NCBI GenBank assembly: GCA_900314935.1
Contig: OMXE01000017.1
Span: 1-54,814 of the forward strand
DNA length: 54,814 nt
Source of the DNA: an uncultured Prevotella sp.
GTDB lineage: Bacteria; Bacteroidota; Bacteroidia; Bacteroidales; Bacteroidaceae
Reading direction: 5' to 3'
A program made the translations under genes and the position numbers. The notes below the pieces were generated by a model. That model worked only from the letters and a program-made list of their open reading frames with translations, was not told the origin of the DNA and searched no databases. Of this stretch, positions 24,801-34,083 are shown one piece after another (positions within the stretch are counted from its first letter, which is position 1; every line of letters starts with the position of its first letter).

Positions 24801-25358
24801 CTATTTTATGCTTTTGATGATCTCCCCAGCATGTTCCATCATTTGTAGGATGCCGAGCGCTCCTTCAATGACCATCAGCTTCGTGTCATCTTTATCTGAA
24901 CCGAAGATCACGCTGGTCTTCTTGTCGCCTGTCTCGTTCTGATAGATCTTCACAACCTGACCATCATCGCCCTTGACGTCAATGATCGCCTCCCATCCGT
25001 CACCTTTCAGGATTTCCACGACCGACTTCTTCAATGGCTCCACCGCTTTCTCCTCTGTGCAGGAAAAGACCATCAAGTCATCCATATTGAGGATTTTCGC
25101 AATGTTATTCATGATCTCTACCTTGTCGAAGGAAATTCCGTTGGCCTCAACGTCATCAAGAAGACCCTGCTTCTGCTTGACGGCTTCACTAATCGCTTTC
25201 TTGTCGAGATGCTGATACTCGATGCCATCGATCTTGGCCAGCTCCTCAAAATCTTTGTTTTGTGCAGAAGCATGGACGCACACGATCATCAACATGGCGC
25301 AAACGGCCAATCTCTTCATCGTCCTCAAAGGACTGTTCTTTTTCAATAGTTTTTTCAT
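24801..25358 (-). CDS. DUF4252 secreted protein, first gene of the sigma operon
   Basis: A 185-residue exported protein. The core reads FEELAKIDGIEYQHLDKKAI, later MDDLMVFSCTEEKAVEPLKK and IIDVKGDDGQVVKIYQNE, matching DUF4252. It is a distant paralogue of the DUF4252 protein at 23410. The signal peptide is best if translation starts at the ATG at 25319 (MKRLAVCAMLMIVCVHASAQ); the 25358 start adds 13 basic residues. Both are possible. The function is unknown. Confidence 0.68.
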   Translation of the reverse strand: MKKLLKKNSPLRTMKRLAVCAMLMIVCVHASAQNKDFEELAKIDGIEYQHLDKKAISEAVKQKQGLLDDVEANGISFDKVEIMNNIAKILNMDDLMVFSCTEEKAVEPLKKSVVEILKGDGWEAIIDVKGDDGQVVKIYQNETGDKKTSVIFGSDKDDTKLMVIEGALGILQMMEHAGEIIKSIK

Positions 25359-25461
25359 GACTACATTTAAATTTTAAGTTTTTAATGATGAAGTAGCTCC
25401 TTCTATCTGTACGAACGTGATTTCTTTCAGGTTTGTTACAACGCGAAGTAAGATTTTGTTG

Positions 25462-25492
25462 CGAAGATACAAAAATAAACTTAATATTTCAA
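25462..25492 (-). promoter_or_regulatory. Promoter of the DUF4252-sigma operon
   Basis: On the minus strand a TTG (complement of 25490-25492) and TATCTTCG (complement of 25462-25469) are 20 bp apart. The -7 box deviates from TAnnTTTG at one base. The surrounding gap 25359-25573 is AT-rich and also carries TACTTTTG at 25523-25530 for the divergent peroxidase gene. Confidence 0.5.
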
Positions 25493-25573
25493 CCAAATAG
25501 TGGATAATTGATGAAAAATGCTTACTTTTGCTGTTGAAATCAATTAAAACATAACCATAAACATCAGACCGGT

Positions 25574-26188
25574 ATGAGAAAAGTTGTTTTAAGTCTTATG
25601 GCTGTAGTAGGAATGCTTACAGCATCAGCACAAAGTGTGTATGATTTTACAGTGAAGGACGAGGCTGGAGAGGATGTGTCGCTCGCTGCGTATAAAGGCA
25701 AAGTGCTGCTTATAGTGAATACAGCTACCCGCTGCGGTTTCACTCCCCAGTACACCGAATTGGAGGCGCTATACGAAAAATATCGCGGTGATGGCTTCGA
25801 GATCCTTGACTTCCCCTGCAACCAGTTCGGTCAGCAGGCTCCAGGTTCTATTCAGGAGATTCATCAGTTCTGTACGGCCAACTTTGACATCCAGTTCCCG
25901 CAGTTCGATAAGATAGATGTCAACGGCGAGGGTGCGCATCCGCTCTACACTTGGTTGAAAGCTCAGAAAGGTTTTGGTGGCTTTGATGTAGAAGACCAGC
26001 GTGGCAAGATGATGGACGGGATGCTGCGCAGGCAGGATGCCGATTATGACAAGAAGAGCGACATCAAGTGGAACTTCACCAAGTTCCTTGTGTCGCGCGA
26101 CGGAAGGGTGTTGAAGCGTTACGAGCCAACAGACAAGATGACTGATGTAGAGGCTGATGTCCTGGCGGAGGTGAAAAACGTGAATTAA
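25574..26188 (+). CDS. Glutathione peroxidase family protein, exported
   Basis: A 204-residue thioredoxin-fold peroxidase with a signal peptide (about residues 1-20, ends SAQS). The peroxidatic Cys54 is in NTATRCGFTPQY, the Gln84 of the catalytic tetrad is in FPCNQFG, and the Trp is in the late WNFTKFLV. It has Cys, not selenocysteine. Such enzymes usually reduce peroxides with thioredoxin rather than glutathione. A periplasmic location is inferred from the signal peptide, unlike the common cytoplasmic form. Transcribed with the DUF418 gene 10 bp downstream. Confidence 0.88.
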   Translation: MRKVVLSLMAVVGMLTASAQSVYDFTVKDEAGEDVSLAAYKGKVLLIVNTATRCGFTPQYTELEALYEKYRGDGFEILDFPCNQFGQQAPGSIQEIHQFCTANFDIQFPQFDKIDVNGEGAHPLYTWLKAQKGFGGFDVEDQRGKMMDGMLRRQDADYDKKSDIKWNFTKFLVSRDGRVLKRYEPTDKMTDVEADVLAEVKNVN

Positions 26189-26198
26189 ACATCTCCAG

Positions 26199-27347
26199 AT
26201 GTATCGTACAAGCGGTTTACCTAATACCCGTATCGATGTGGCCGATGCCTTGCGAGGCATTGCCGTGGCGGGCATCATACTCTATCACTCCGTTGAGCAC
26301 TTTGATATCTTTACGCAGGATCCCATAGTTCATACACTGGCATGCGATCAAACAGTAGGGGATGTGTTAGCATGGCTCCTTTCCGGTAAGATGTACGGCA
26401 TCTTTGCCATGCTTTTCGGATTGAGCTTCTTTATCATGAACGACAACCAACAGCAGAAAGGGTGTTCGTTCTCAGGTCGCTTTGCCTGGCGTATGTGCCT
26501 GCTCTTCATCTTCGGACTTGTCAACGTAGCCTTCTACGATGGCGATATCCTGATGCTCTATGCCGTCTATGGTCTGCTACTCATCCCCATCAGCTACCTG
26601 CCGTCAAAAGCCGTGTGGTGCATCATCGCCTTGCTGGCCATCCAGCCTGTAGAGCTGTACTGTCTCATCACGGGCACTACCATCGACCATTCCACGCTCT
26701 TCGAAATATACAATAAAACCATTGCCTTGCACGAACATGGCACGTTTTGGGAGAATGCAGTGAACAATCTGCGCTATGGTTTCGAACTGAACTTGCGGTT
26801 CAACGTTTTCAGCGGTCGACTTACCCAGTTGCTTTGCCTCTTCATCCTCGGTATGCAGTTAGGACGCCAGCGAATGTTCTATAAAGAAGGAAAGAACCTG
26901 AAGATATGGCATATGATCCTTTGTATATCAGCAACGCTTGTCATTGCCTTAAGTTTTGTTGACTTTGGCGCACTTGAGATGTGGCTCAAGCCGATATACA
27001 GTCTTTTCATCCTGTTGATGATTGTTTCGGGTGTTGTCTCTACATGGTATGCTTTCACGAGCGTGCGCAGTGTGTTACACCATCTGTGTATATTCGGTCG
27101 TATGAGTCTTACCAATTATCTGCTCCAGTCCATTATTGGTAGTTTCATCTTCAGCGGCTACGGTTTTGCCTGCTACCGACTTGTTGGCACCACCTACGCT
27201 GTGCTCATCGGACTGGGTATGGTCATCTTCCAATATCTTTTCTGTCGTTATTGGTTTAGTAATCATTCACGCGGACCGCTGGAAGGATTATGGAGAAAAC
27301 TGACGTGGATGAATTTCTTTACTCACTCGTTATTTCGAGAAAAATAG
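26199..27347 (+). CDS. DUF418 family multi-spanning membrane protein
   Basis: A 382-residue integral membrane protein with about ten hydrophobic segments. The N-terminal RIDVADALRGIAVAGIILYHSVEHF resembles the start of acyltransferase-like DUF418/HGSNAT proteins. The C-terminal half carries the DUF418-type GRMSLTNYLLQSIIGSFIFSGYG and a last LEGLWRKLTW. The family is thought to be related to membrane acyltransferases, but the reaction is unknown. Confidence 0.75.
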   Translation: MYRTSGLPNTRIDVADALRGIAVAGIILYHSVEHFDIFTQDPIVHTLACDQTVGDVLAWLLSGKMYGIFAMLFGLSFFIMNDNQQQKGCSFSGRFAWRMCLLFIFGLVNVAFYDGDILMLYAVYGLLLIPISYLPSKAVWCIIALLAIQPVELYCLITGTTIDHSTLFEIYNKTIALHEHGTFWENAVNNLRYGFELNLRFNVFSGRLTQLLCLFILGMQLGRQRMFYKEGKNLKIWHMILCISATLVIALSFVDFGALEMWLKPIYSLFILLMIVSGVVSTWYAFTSVRSVLHHLCIFGRMSLTNYLLQSIIGSFIFSGYGFACYRLVGTTYAVLIGLGMVIFQYLFCRYWFSNHSRGPLEGLWRKLTWMNFFTHSLFREK

Positions 27348-27348
27348 T

Positions 27349-27356
27349 TATCTTTG
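27349..27356 (+). promoter_or_regulatory. -7 promoter element of the GNAT gene
   Basis: TATCTTTG begins 2 bp after the DUF418 stop codon and lies 20 bp before the GNAT ATG. Confidence 0.45.
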
Positions 27357-27376
27357 TCAGCAAAAACAGGTAGTTT

Positions 27377-27883
27377 ATGATTAGGACAATCAGAGAGGCG
27401 AGGACCACGGACATGGCCGACATTATGCAGGTGATGGAAGAGGCTAAGGCTATCATGCGACAGTCGGGTAACATACATCAATGGGCTGATGGCTACCCGT
27501 CGGGGTCGGTCATAGCATCCGACATGGAGAAGCATGGGGGCTTTGTGATGGAAGAGGAGGGTAGGATAGTTGCTTACTTTGCTTTCCTGCCATCGCCTGA
27601 GCCTACTTATGCAAATATTTACGAGGGGGCTTGGATAGATGATACTCTTCCGTATCATGTAATTCATCGCATCGCCAGTGTTCCGAATGTGCATGGGGTA
27701 TTCAAGAGCATCATGGATTTCTGTTTTTCAAAGGAGAGGAATATCCGTATCGATACGCATAGGGATAACCTGATTATGCAGCATAACATCCTGAAACATG
27801 GTTTCACTTATTGTGGTATCATCTATTTGGCATCAGGAGACGAGAGACTGGCGTATCAATGGTCCAAGGCTCATGGCCAATGA
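27377..27883 (+). CDS. GNAT family N-acetyltransferase
   Basis: A 168-residue GNAT protein. It begins IRTIREARTTDMADIMQVMEEAKAIMRQSG and has the strand 4 acceptor side GRIVAYFAFLP. The C-terminal ends IRIDTHRDNLIMQHNILKHGFTYCGIIYL, the motif B region of a Bacteroidetes subgroup. The canonical acetyl-CoA loop (Q/RxxGxG/A) is not evident; the region HRIASVPNVHGVFKSIMDF takes its place, as in related proteins. The substrate is unknown. It is convergent with the ZIP transporter gene with a 3-bp gap. Confidence 0.78.
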   Translation: MIRTIREARTTDMADIMQVMEEAKAIMRQSGNIHQWADGYPSGSVIASDMEKHGGFVMEEEGRIVAYFAFLPSPEPTYANIYEGAWIDDTLPYHVIHRIASVPNVHGVFKSIMDFCFSKERNIRIDTHRDNLIMQHNILKHGFTYCGIIYLASGDERLAYQWSKAHGQ

Positions 27884-27886
27884 TTA

Positions 27887-28669
27887 TCATCCTAAAACCA
27901 CGTCAAGTACCATCATGAGGACAAAGCCAATGGCGAAGCCGATGGTGCTGAGGTTAGAGTGCTGACCGCTGGAGGCTTCGGGAATGAGTTCCTCGACAAC
28001 GACGTAGAACATGGCTCCTGCGGCGAAGGTGAGCATGTAGGGGAGGACGGGCATGAGCAGCGAGGCGAGTAGCAAAACGGCCAAGGCTCCGATGGGCTCT
28101 ACGGCTCCACTGAGAGAACCTATGAAAAACGACTTCCATCTGGAATTACCCGCTGCCCGCATGGGCATAGAGATAATGGCGCCCTCGGGAACGTTCTGGA
28201 TAGCAATACCCAATGATACGGCAATAGCACTGGCCAACGAGATGTTCGACAGTCCGTTTTCTGCTCCTGCAAACACTACGCCGACGGCCATTCCTTCAGG
28301 AAGGTTATGAATGGTAACGGCCAAGGCCAGCATGGCGGTTTTGGAGAGGTGAGAGCGCATTCCTTCAGGCTTATCGGTACCGATATGCAGGTGGGGCGTA
28401 AGTTCATCGATAAGTAGCAGGAACCCCATTCCCAACAGGAAGCCGATGGCTGCAGGCATGACCGACCACGCTCCTTTCGTTTCTTCCATCTCCATGGCAG
28501 GGATGAGCAACGACCAGACAGAGGCGGCTACCATCACGCCTGATGCAAACCCTAACAATGATTTCTGCAGGCGCAGAGGCATCTCGTCCTTCATCAGGAA
28601 GACAAAGGCAGAGCCGAGCATGGTACCCAGCAACGGAATCAACAAGCCTATAACCAGTGTTGTTATCAT
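27887..28669 (-). CDS. ZIP family metal transporter (ZupT-like)
   Basis: A 260-residue protein with eight predicted membrane helices. The ZIP metal-site motifs are visible: HNLPEGMAVG in helix 4 and NVPEGAIISMPM in helix 5, and a histidine-poor loop (ELTPHLHIG) before helix 4. The last helices include VVVEELIPEA. ZIP carriers import Zn2+, Fe2+ or Mn2+ into the cytoplasm; the specificity here is unknown. No metal regulator is adjacent. Confidence 0.88.
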   Translation of the reverse strand: MITTLVIGLLIPLLGTMLGSAFVFLMKDEMPLRLQKSLLGFASGVMVAASVWSLLIPAMEMEETKGAWSVMPAAIGFLLGMGFLLLIDELTPHLHIGTDKPEGMRSHLSKTAMLALAVTIHNLPEGMAVGVVFAGAENGLSNISLASAIAVSLGIAIQNVPEGAIISMPMRAAGNSRWKSFFIGSLSGAVEPIGALAVLLLASLLMPVLPYMLTFAAGAMFYVVVEELIPEASSGQHSNLSTIGFAIGFVLMMVLDVVLG

Positions 28670-28746
28670 ACTTCGACAAAGTTATAATGCATTGTGCATA
28701 CAGTGCAAAGATACGAAGAAATACCTGAAGAACCAAACAATTAGTC

Positions 28747-29412
28747 CTATTCTTTACGACGAGCCCTGAAATACAGCATGGCTCCCTCTACATGGAAATC
28801 AAGAATATCATAGTACGGCTCCAGTCGGCGGCGCACATCATCAGCCGTGTCGAATGGAGGTGTGAACCACCCCATGCGCGTCATGACGGTCTTGGCCAGC
28901 CAATCGGCCACCTTCTGTTCACCAGCAATATAGAAACAAGCTAATAGTCCGCCACCTAGCTTCAACGTCCGGCGGATCTCGGCATACGCCTTATCCTTAT
29001 CGGGGAAAACATGGAGTCCATTCATGCAGAGCACCTTGTCGAACGTTTCATCGGCATAGGGCAGAGCCCCCACATCGCCCTGGGCGGTTTTGATATGGGT
29101 AATGCCTGCCTCGCGGAACCTTTGTTCAGCCTGTTCGAGCATGTCCTGACTGTAATCAAGACAAGTAATGTCGGCCTGCGTCATGCGTTGGTATTTCTGA
29201 GTAGTAAATACGGCTGTACCAACGGGAACATCAAGTAACTTTCCTGAGAAATCATCAGGAATCCACGAAAGAACCCTGCGGGCTATCTCATTATCATCGA
29301 CACCACCCCAGAGCAGGTTGAAATACAGACGACTCCACCATTTACCCTGGGTAATGGCGTCGTCGTAGAAATGTTTGCTGAACTTGTACGATTGTTTAAT
29401 CTTGTCTGCCAT
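28747..29412 (-). CDS. Class I SAM-dependent methyltransferase
   Basis: A 221-residue methyltransferase. Motif I is LLDVPVGTAVFT, an atypical glycine-poor version of DxGxGxG. The acidic end of strand 2 is CLDYSQDML; motif II/III regions are AQGDVGALPYADETFDKVLCMNGLHVF and LKLGGGLLACFY. The fold resembles ubiquinone/menaquinone-type small-molecule methyltransferases; the substrate is unknown. Confidence 0.8.
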   Translation of the reverse strand: MADKIKQSYKFSKHFYDDAITQGKWWSRLYFNLLWGGVDDNEIARRVLSWIPDDFSGKLLDVPVGTAVFTTQKYQRMTQADITCLDYSQDMLEQAEQRFREAGITHIKTAQGDVGALPYADETFDKVLCMNGLHVFPDKDKAYAEIRRTLKLGGGLLACFYIAGEQKVADWLAKTVMTRMGWFTPPFDTADDVRRRLEPYYDILDFHVEGAMLYFRARRKE

Positions 29413-29440
29413 ATATCTTTTATTTCTTCTAATCTGGGTG

Positions 29441-29481
29441 CAAAGGTAAGTGAAAAGGCATGCAACCAGGTTGCAAAGTTA
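29441..29481 (-). promoter_or_regulatory. Promoter region with odd-centre palindrome upstream of the methyltransferase
   Basis: TACCTTTG (complement of 29441-29448) is the nearest -7 box and a second TAACTTTG (complement of 29474-29481) lies 33 bp further upstream. Between them is the perfect 15-bp palindrome TGCAACCAGGTTGCA at 29461-29475, a candidate operator or overlapping promoter control site. Confidence 0.45.
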
Positions 29482-29621
29482 CGATGATGCAATTGATGGC
29501 ACAATACTTAAATATGAGGGTTTTTGTTGAGTTCAAAATCATTCGTTTTGAGTATTGCAAGTATTGAACTATCCCCGTAATTTTGCATCCCGAAAAACCT
29601 GTACTGATAAACGATTAAAAA

Positions 29622-31970
29622 ATGAAGATTGAAAGGATTAACGAATGGTTTGGCTTATATGCCGACAAGATTCTGAAGAAACGCTGGTGGATACTCACCA
29701 CGTTTGTACTGGTCATGGTATTGTCTGTCGTGGGCATGAAACGCATGGTAAAGGAAACATCGTTCGACGACTATTTCATTGAGGACGATCCCATGCTGGT
29801 GAAGACCGAAGAGTTTAAGTCGCATTTCGGTAATGATTATTACGTAGGAGTGCTGACACAGTGCGACAATCACTTTACAAAAGAGAACCTAACAACCCTG
29901 CGGGCACTCTCCAATGAATTGCTTGACAGCTTGTCGTATGCCGACAAGGTGACCTCCCTGACGGATATTGAGTTTATGGTGGGCAGCGAAGACGGGATGA
30001 CCATTGAGCAGATTGTGCCAGAAGAGATTCCCGATAACGGTTCAACGGGAATGGATAGTATCAAGGCAAGAGCTTACAGTAAGCCGCATGTGGCACGTAA
30101 GCTGGTATCGGAAAAGGGTGACCTTTCGTGGATCATGGTGAAGCTGCGCGCCTTCCCCAAAGACAGCGTATGGAAAAAGCAAGGTACTGTGGCTCCTGAC
30201 ATTATCACAGGAGAAGAGGTAGAGCACATCATCAAGAAACCTGAATATGCCTCATTGAATCCCCGTGGTGCGGGTATGCCTTATGTTACCCACTGCAAAA
30301 CCGTCTATATCGGAAAGGAGATGGGGCGACTGATGATGATAGCCACCCTGATATGTATCTTGGTGATGCTTTGTATGACACGCTCTTGGCGAGGTGTGGT
30401 GGCACCGATTGTTTCCGTTGTGGGTGGATTGTTCATGACTTACGGCATAGCAGGTTACACGCAGATGTATGTTGATTCAACCGTACTGATGATTCCCACC
30501 ATCTTGTCGTTTGCCGTAGCCATCGCCTATAACATACACCTCTTCTCGTATTTCAAGGGTCGTATGCGCATACATGGCGAGCGCCGCAAAGCCATCGTTG
30601 AGACCATCAAGGAGATAGGCTGGTCGGTGTTCTTCTGCGGCTTCACCACCTTAGTGTCGTTGTTGTCATTCTTGGTAATCCCCATCCGTCCGATGCATTG
30701 CGTAGGTGTTATCAGTTCGCTGAGCGTACTCTTCGTGCTGCTTACTTCATTGGTAATAACACCTATCCTCCTTTCGTTCGGTGGTAACAAACAGCCACGG
30801 CAAGGTTTTACCGAGGATAGCGACACACGGTGGACAAAGATGATGGTGCAGTTGTGCGATGCCGTACTGCGCAATCCGAAGAAGATAGGTTGGTCGTTTA
30901 TGCTGATCTGCATCCTGCTGTGTATCGGTTTGTGGAGGATCGAGGCCGCCTTCGACATTGAGCAGACCATGGGTACAAAGGTGCCCTACGTGAAAGAGGT
31001 AGTAGATGTAGGGCGTTCTGAACTGGGTTCGCTCTACTCGTATGATCTCATCGTGGAACTGCCCAACGACGATGAGGCAAAGGAGCCTGAAAACCTGCGA
31101 AACCTGGATGAACTGCAACAGCAGATTGCCCACTATAAACTTACCAAACGAACCACCTCGATTCTCGACATCCTAAAAGATCTGAACCAGACGCTGAACG
31201 ATGGTGATACGACTTATTACCGTATTCCCGACACAGAGGAAGAGGTGGCACAGATGATGGTGCTCTATGAGAATGCCGGTGGTACGGAATCGGAGTATTG
31301 GATGGACTATGACTATCGGCGACTGCGACTGATGGTGGAGATTTCTGATTTCAACTCTGCACAAGTGGAGCGCGAGATGGCGCAGATTCAGACTGATGCC
31401 CAGAAACTGTTCCCTGAGGCGAAGATCACCGTGGTGGGCAATATTCCGCAGTTCGTCACTATGATGCAGTATCTGGTGAGAGGACAGATGCTTTCGTTTG
31501 TAATCTCCATCCTCATCATCGGTGTAATCCTGATGTTTGCTTTCCAGAGCATCCGCGTTGGTCTGATAGGATTGATACCTAACATGATGCCGGCCATCTT
31601 CGTGGGAGGCTATATGGGATGGGCAGGCATTCCGCTTGATATGATGACAGCCACGTTGCTGCCTATGATGTTGGGTATGGCCGTAGATGATACCATACAT
31701 TTCATCAACCACTCAAAACTGGAATACGATCGTACCATGCATTATCATAGTGCCATACGACGAACCTTCCGCGTGGTGGGTGTGGCCATCGTCATTACCT
31801 CTATCATCACCTCGGCAGTGTTCGCCAGTTTCTGCTCGTCGGAATGCACCATGTGCATCAACTTCGGACTGATGGCTATCATAGGTATCCTATCGGCATT
31901 GGCAGCCGATTTGCTGATTACTCCTATTCTTGTGAGTAAGTGCAAAGTGTTTGGAAAAGGCAAGGAGTAA
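29622..31970 (+). CDS. RND/MMPL family transporter
   Basis: A 782-residue protein with the RND plan: one N-terminal helix, a periplasmic loop (about 45-235), five or six helices, then a second helix-loop-six-helix set. Each half has an SSD/MMPL domain, with MRIHGERRKAIVETIKEIGWSV...TTLVSLLSFL in the first. MLGMAVDDTIHFINHSKLEYDRT with the proton-relay Asp pair is in the second. Proteins of this size resemble MMPL/HpnN lipid exporters more than AcrB drug pumps, which are about 1050 residues. It is followed by a LolA-like carrier and an outer membrane barrel in one operon, so export of a lipid or lipid-linked molecule is the likely role. The cargo is unknown. Confidence 0.85.
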   Translation: MKIERINEWFGLYADKILKKRWWILTTFVLVMVLSVVGMKRMVKETSFDDYFIEDDPMLVKTEEFKSHFGNDYYVGVLTQCDNHFTKENLTTLRALSNELLDSLSYADKVTSLTDIEFMVGSEDGMTIEQIVPEEIPDNGSTGMDSIKARAYSKPHVARKLVSEKGDLSWIMVKLRAFPKDSVWKKQGTVAPDIITGEEVEHIIKKPEYASLNPRGAGMPYVTHCKTVYIGKEMGRLMMIATLICILVMLCMTRSWRGVVAPIVSVVGGLFMTYGIAGYTQMYVDSTVLMIPTILSFAVAIAYNIHLFSYFKGRMRIHGERRKAIVETIKEIGWSVFFCGFTTLVSLLSFLVIPIRPMHCVGVISSLSVLFVLLTSLVITPILLSFGGNKQPRQGFTEDSDTRWTKMMVQLCDAVLRNPKKIGWSFMLICILLCIGLWRIEAAFDIEQTMGTKVPYVKEVVDVGRSELGSLYSYDLIVELPNDDEAKEPENLRNLDELQQQIAHYKLTKRTTSILDILKDLNQTLNDGDTTYYRIPDTEEEVAQMMVLYENAGGTESEYWMDYDYRRLRLMVEISDFNSAQVEREMAQIQTDAQKLFPEAKITVVGNIPQFVTMMQYLVRGQMLSFVISILIIGVILMFAFQSIRVGLIGLIPNMMPAIFVGGYMGWAGIPLDMMTATLLPMMLGMAVDDTIHFINHSKLEYDRTMHYHSAIRRTFRVVGVAIVITSIITSAVFASFCSSECTMCINFGLMAIIGILSALAADLLITPILVSKCKVFGKGKE

Positions 31971-32007
31971 AGAAGTTAACGTAATTAAGAAGATAAGTTA
32001 AGAAAAT

Positions 32008-32784
32008 ATGAAAAAGATTGTTTTGTTATTGGCTGCATGTATGTTGGCAGCAGGAGAGATGAACGCCCAGAAACTGTCTGGCCGTGAGATTATACAGAAA
32101 GTAAAGGATCGTCTTGATGGTGATACGCGCTATGCGGAGATGGAACTGACACTGCGCAAGAAAAACGGAACCACCCGTCAGCGTAAGGTTAATTCCTGGG
32201 CGTTGGACGAGGGTAAGGACACCAAGAAGATGATGTTCTTTACCTACCCAGGTGACGTAAAGGGCACGGGATTCCTGACGTGGGACTACGATCAGATAGG
32301 GAAGGAGGATGCTAAGTGGCTCTATCTGCCAGCCATGAAGAAAACACGCCGCATCAGTGGCGCATCGTCAAAGACCGACTATTTCATGGGTACCGACTTT
32401 ACCTATGATGACATGGGCTCGCGCCATGTTGACGAGGACAAGCACAAACTCCTGCGCGAGGAAATGAAGAACGGTCATAAGTGCTGGGTGGTGGAATCTG
32501 TACCAGTTGACAAGCGTGAAATCTATAGTCGCAAGGTGTCGTGGATTCGTCAGGACTGTCTGACGGCGGCTTATGTGGAATATTACGACAAACTGAACAA
32601 GCTGCATCGTGTCCTTACCGTCAGTGACGTGAAGAAGGTGCAGGGGTTCTGGACCATCCACAAGATGGAGATGAAGAATGTTCAGACAGAACACAGTACG
32701 TTGATCATCGTGAAGAACCCGCAGTATAATATCAAGATAGACAAAGCACTCTTTACCGTTGCAAAACTGGAGAAAGGCTTATGA
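32008..32784 (+). CDS. LolA-like outer-membrane lipoprotein-sorting family protein
   Basis: A 258-residue exported protein (signal [21 protein letters not shown]). The domain begins [26 protein letters not shown] and continues TFLTWDYD-like and [33 protein letters not shown], the hallmark of the LolA-like 'outer membrane lipoprotein-sorting' group that accompanies RND/MMPL pumps. It would carry a hydrophobic ligand across the periplasm. It lies 37 bp after the RND gene and overlaps the following barrel gene by 4 nt, so the three work together. Confidence 0.85.
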   Translation: MKKIVLLLAACMLAAGEMNAQKLSGREIIQKVKDRLDGDTRYAEMELTLRKKNGTTRQRKVNSWALDEGKDTKKMMFFTYPGDVKGTGFLTWDYDQIGKEDAKWLYLPAMKKTRRISGASSKTDYFMGTDFTYDDMGSRHVDEDKHKLLREEMKNGHKCWVVESVPVDKREIYSRKVSWIRQDCLTAAYVEYYDKLNKLHRVLTVSDVKKVQGFWTIHKMEMKNVQTEHSTLIIVKNPQYNIKIDKALFTVAKLEKGL

Positions 32785-33953
32785 AATCTGTAATGATGAT
32801 CGCAGCGCTCTTATGCGCTTTTCCTCGTCCTGTCCAAGCTCAGGACGAGGATTCTTTGCAAATTGGCGTGAAGGGGTTTGTGGATACCTATCATGCCTTG
32901 CGCACGGATGAACCGAACGACTGGATGTCGTCGAGAACCCGGGTGCGGAGTGAGGTGACGATAGAGAAAGGACATGCCGGTGCATTCGTGTCGGCCAACC
33001 TGGTGTATAATGCCATTCTGAAAGACCGTACAGGGTTGCAGCTACGTGAGGCGTATGGGTATTATTCGGATGATCGGTTTGACCTGAGGGCTGGTCGGCA
33101 GATTATTGCATGGGGCGTGGCCGATGGTCTCCGACTCACAGATATCATCTCTCCGATGGACTATACGGAATTCCTGGCGCAAGACTATGATGATATCCGC
33201 ATTCCTGTAGGAGGACTGCGTGTGCGCTATTCGCAGGAAAAATGGAGCTTGGAGGCGGTAGCCGTACCCGTGAGTAGTTTCTTTGAGCTACCTACCGATG
33301 ACAAGAATCCTTGGTCGGTCGGGAAACTGCCCATTGGTGATGAACCCAGTCACCGGTTTTGTAATATGGAATATGGTAGCCGACTGTCGTTCTTCCTCAG
33401 TGGTATAGACTTCTCGCTATCAGCCCTTCATACGTGGAATAAAATGCCAGTAATTAGTCAGGGCATTGGCGTGTATCGGCGTATGACAATGCTGGGCGGA
33501 GATGTCTCGGTACCAGTTGGCAAGTTCGTGGTAAGAGGTGAGGTGGCTGAATACCTGAATGAGGCGCAGCCCAACCAGACATCGATGCTTGAAACGGTTC
33601 CCAGAGCAGCATCGACGAATGCACTGATAGGATTAGACTGGTATGCAGGTAACGATTGGTCGTTATCTGCGCAGTACGCCCACAAATATGTGGCATGGGG
33701 TGAACATCGCAATACGGGGCTGGCCACCATACGCATCTCCAAAGAACTGCTGCACAACACCCTTGCCTTGCAGAGCTTTGCCTATATCGATGTCACCCAC
33801 GGCGGCATTTACAACCGACTCAGTGCCGATTATGCCCTGAACGATCAGTTGCATGCCACCTTGGGGTATGATTTCTTCCATGCTGACAGAGGAATGTTCA
33901 CGGTCTATGACAAGAACTCGGAAGTATTCTTGAAGTTAAAATACAGCTTCTGA
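32781..33953 (+). CDS. Outer membrane beta-barrel protein, third gene of the RND-LolA operon
   Basis: A 390-residue protein with a signal peptide (about 1-20, VQAQDE). The rest consists of alternating amphipathic strands ([30 protein letters not shown]...), ending in the aromatic FLKLKYSF typical of outer membrane proteins. The [11 protein letters not shown] stretch resembles DUF1302-type barrels that accompany MMPL pumps and LolA/DUF1329-like carriers in Proteobacteria. Probably the outer membrane exit or receiver of the exported molecule. Confidence 0.75.
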   Translation: MKSVMMIAALLCAFPRPVQAQDEDSLQIGVKGFVDTYHALRTDEPNDWMSSRTRVRSEVTIEKGHAGAFVSANLVYNAILKDRTGLQLREAYGYYSDDRFDLRAGRQIIAWGVADGLRLTDIISPMDYTEFLAQDYDDIRIPVGGLRVRYSQEKWSLEAVAVPVSSFFELPTDDKNPWSVGKLPIGDEPSHRFCNMEYGSRLSFFLSGIDFSLSALHTWNKMPVISQGIGVYRRMTMLGGDVSVPVGKFVVRGEVAEYLNEAQPNQTSMLETVPRAASTNALIGLDWYAGNDWSLSAQYAHKYVAWGEHRNTGLATIRISKELLHNTLALQSFAYIDVTHGGIYNRLSADYALNDQLHATLGYDFFHADRGMFTVYDKNSEVFLKLKYSF

Positions 33954-34016
33954 ACCAGGTCTGTTCAGAATGATATGAATATAGTGATATTGCTCCACTG
34001 TTCATCATAATATAAA

Positions 34017-34043
34017 GGTGGCTGGTCGTTATGACCAGCCACC
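34017..34043 (-). terminator. Terminator hairpin between convergent genes
   Basis: GGTGGCTGGTC pairs perfectly with GACCAGCCACC around a 5-base loop. On the minus strand it is followed by TTTATATTA, so it best serves the flavodoxin transcript; it may also slow plus-strand transcription. Confidence 0.75.
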
Positions 34044-34083
34044 GGCAAAACTAAACAAATACTATATGAACTATTGTCTGTGT

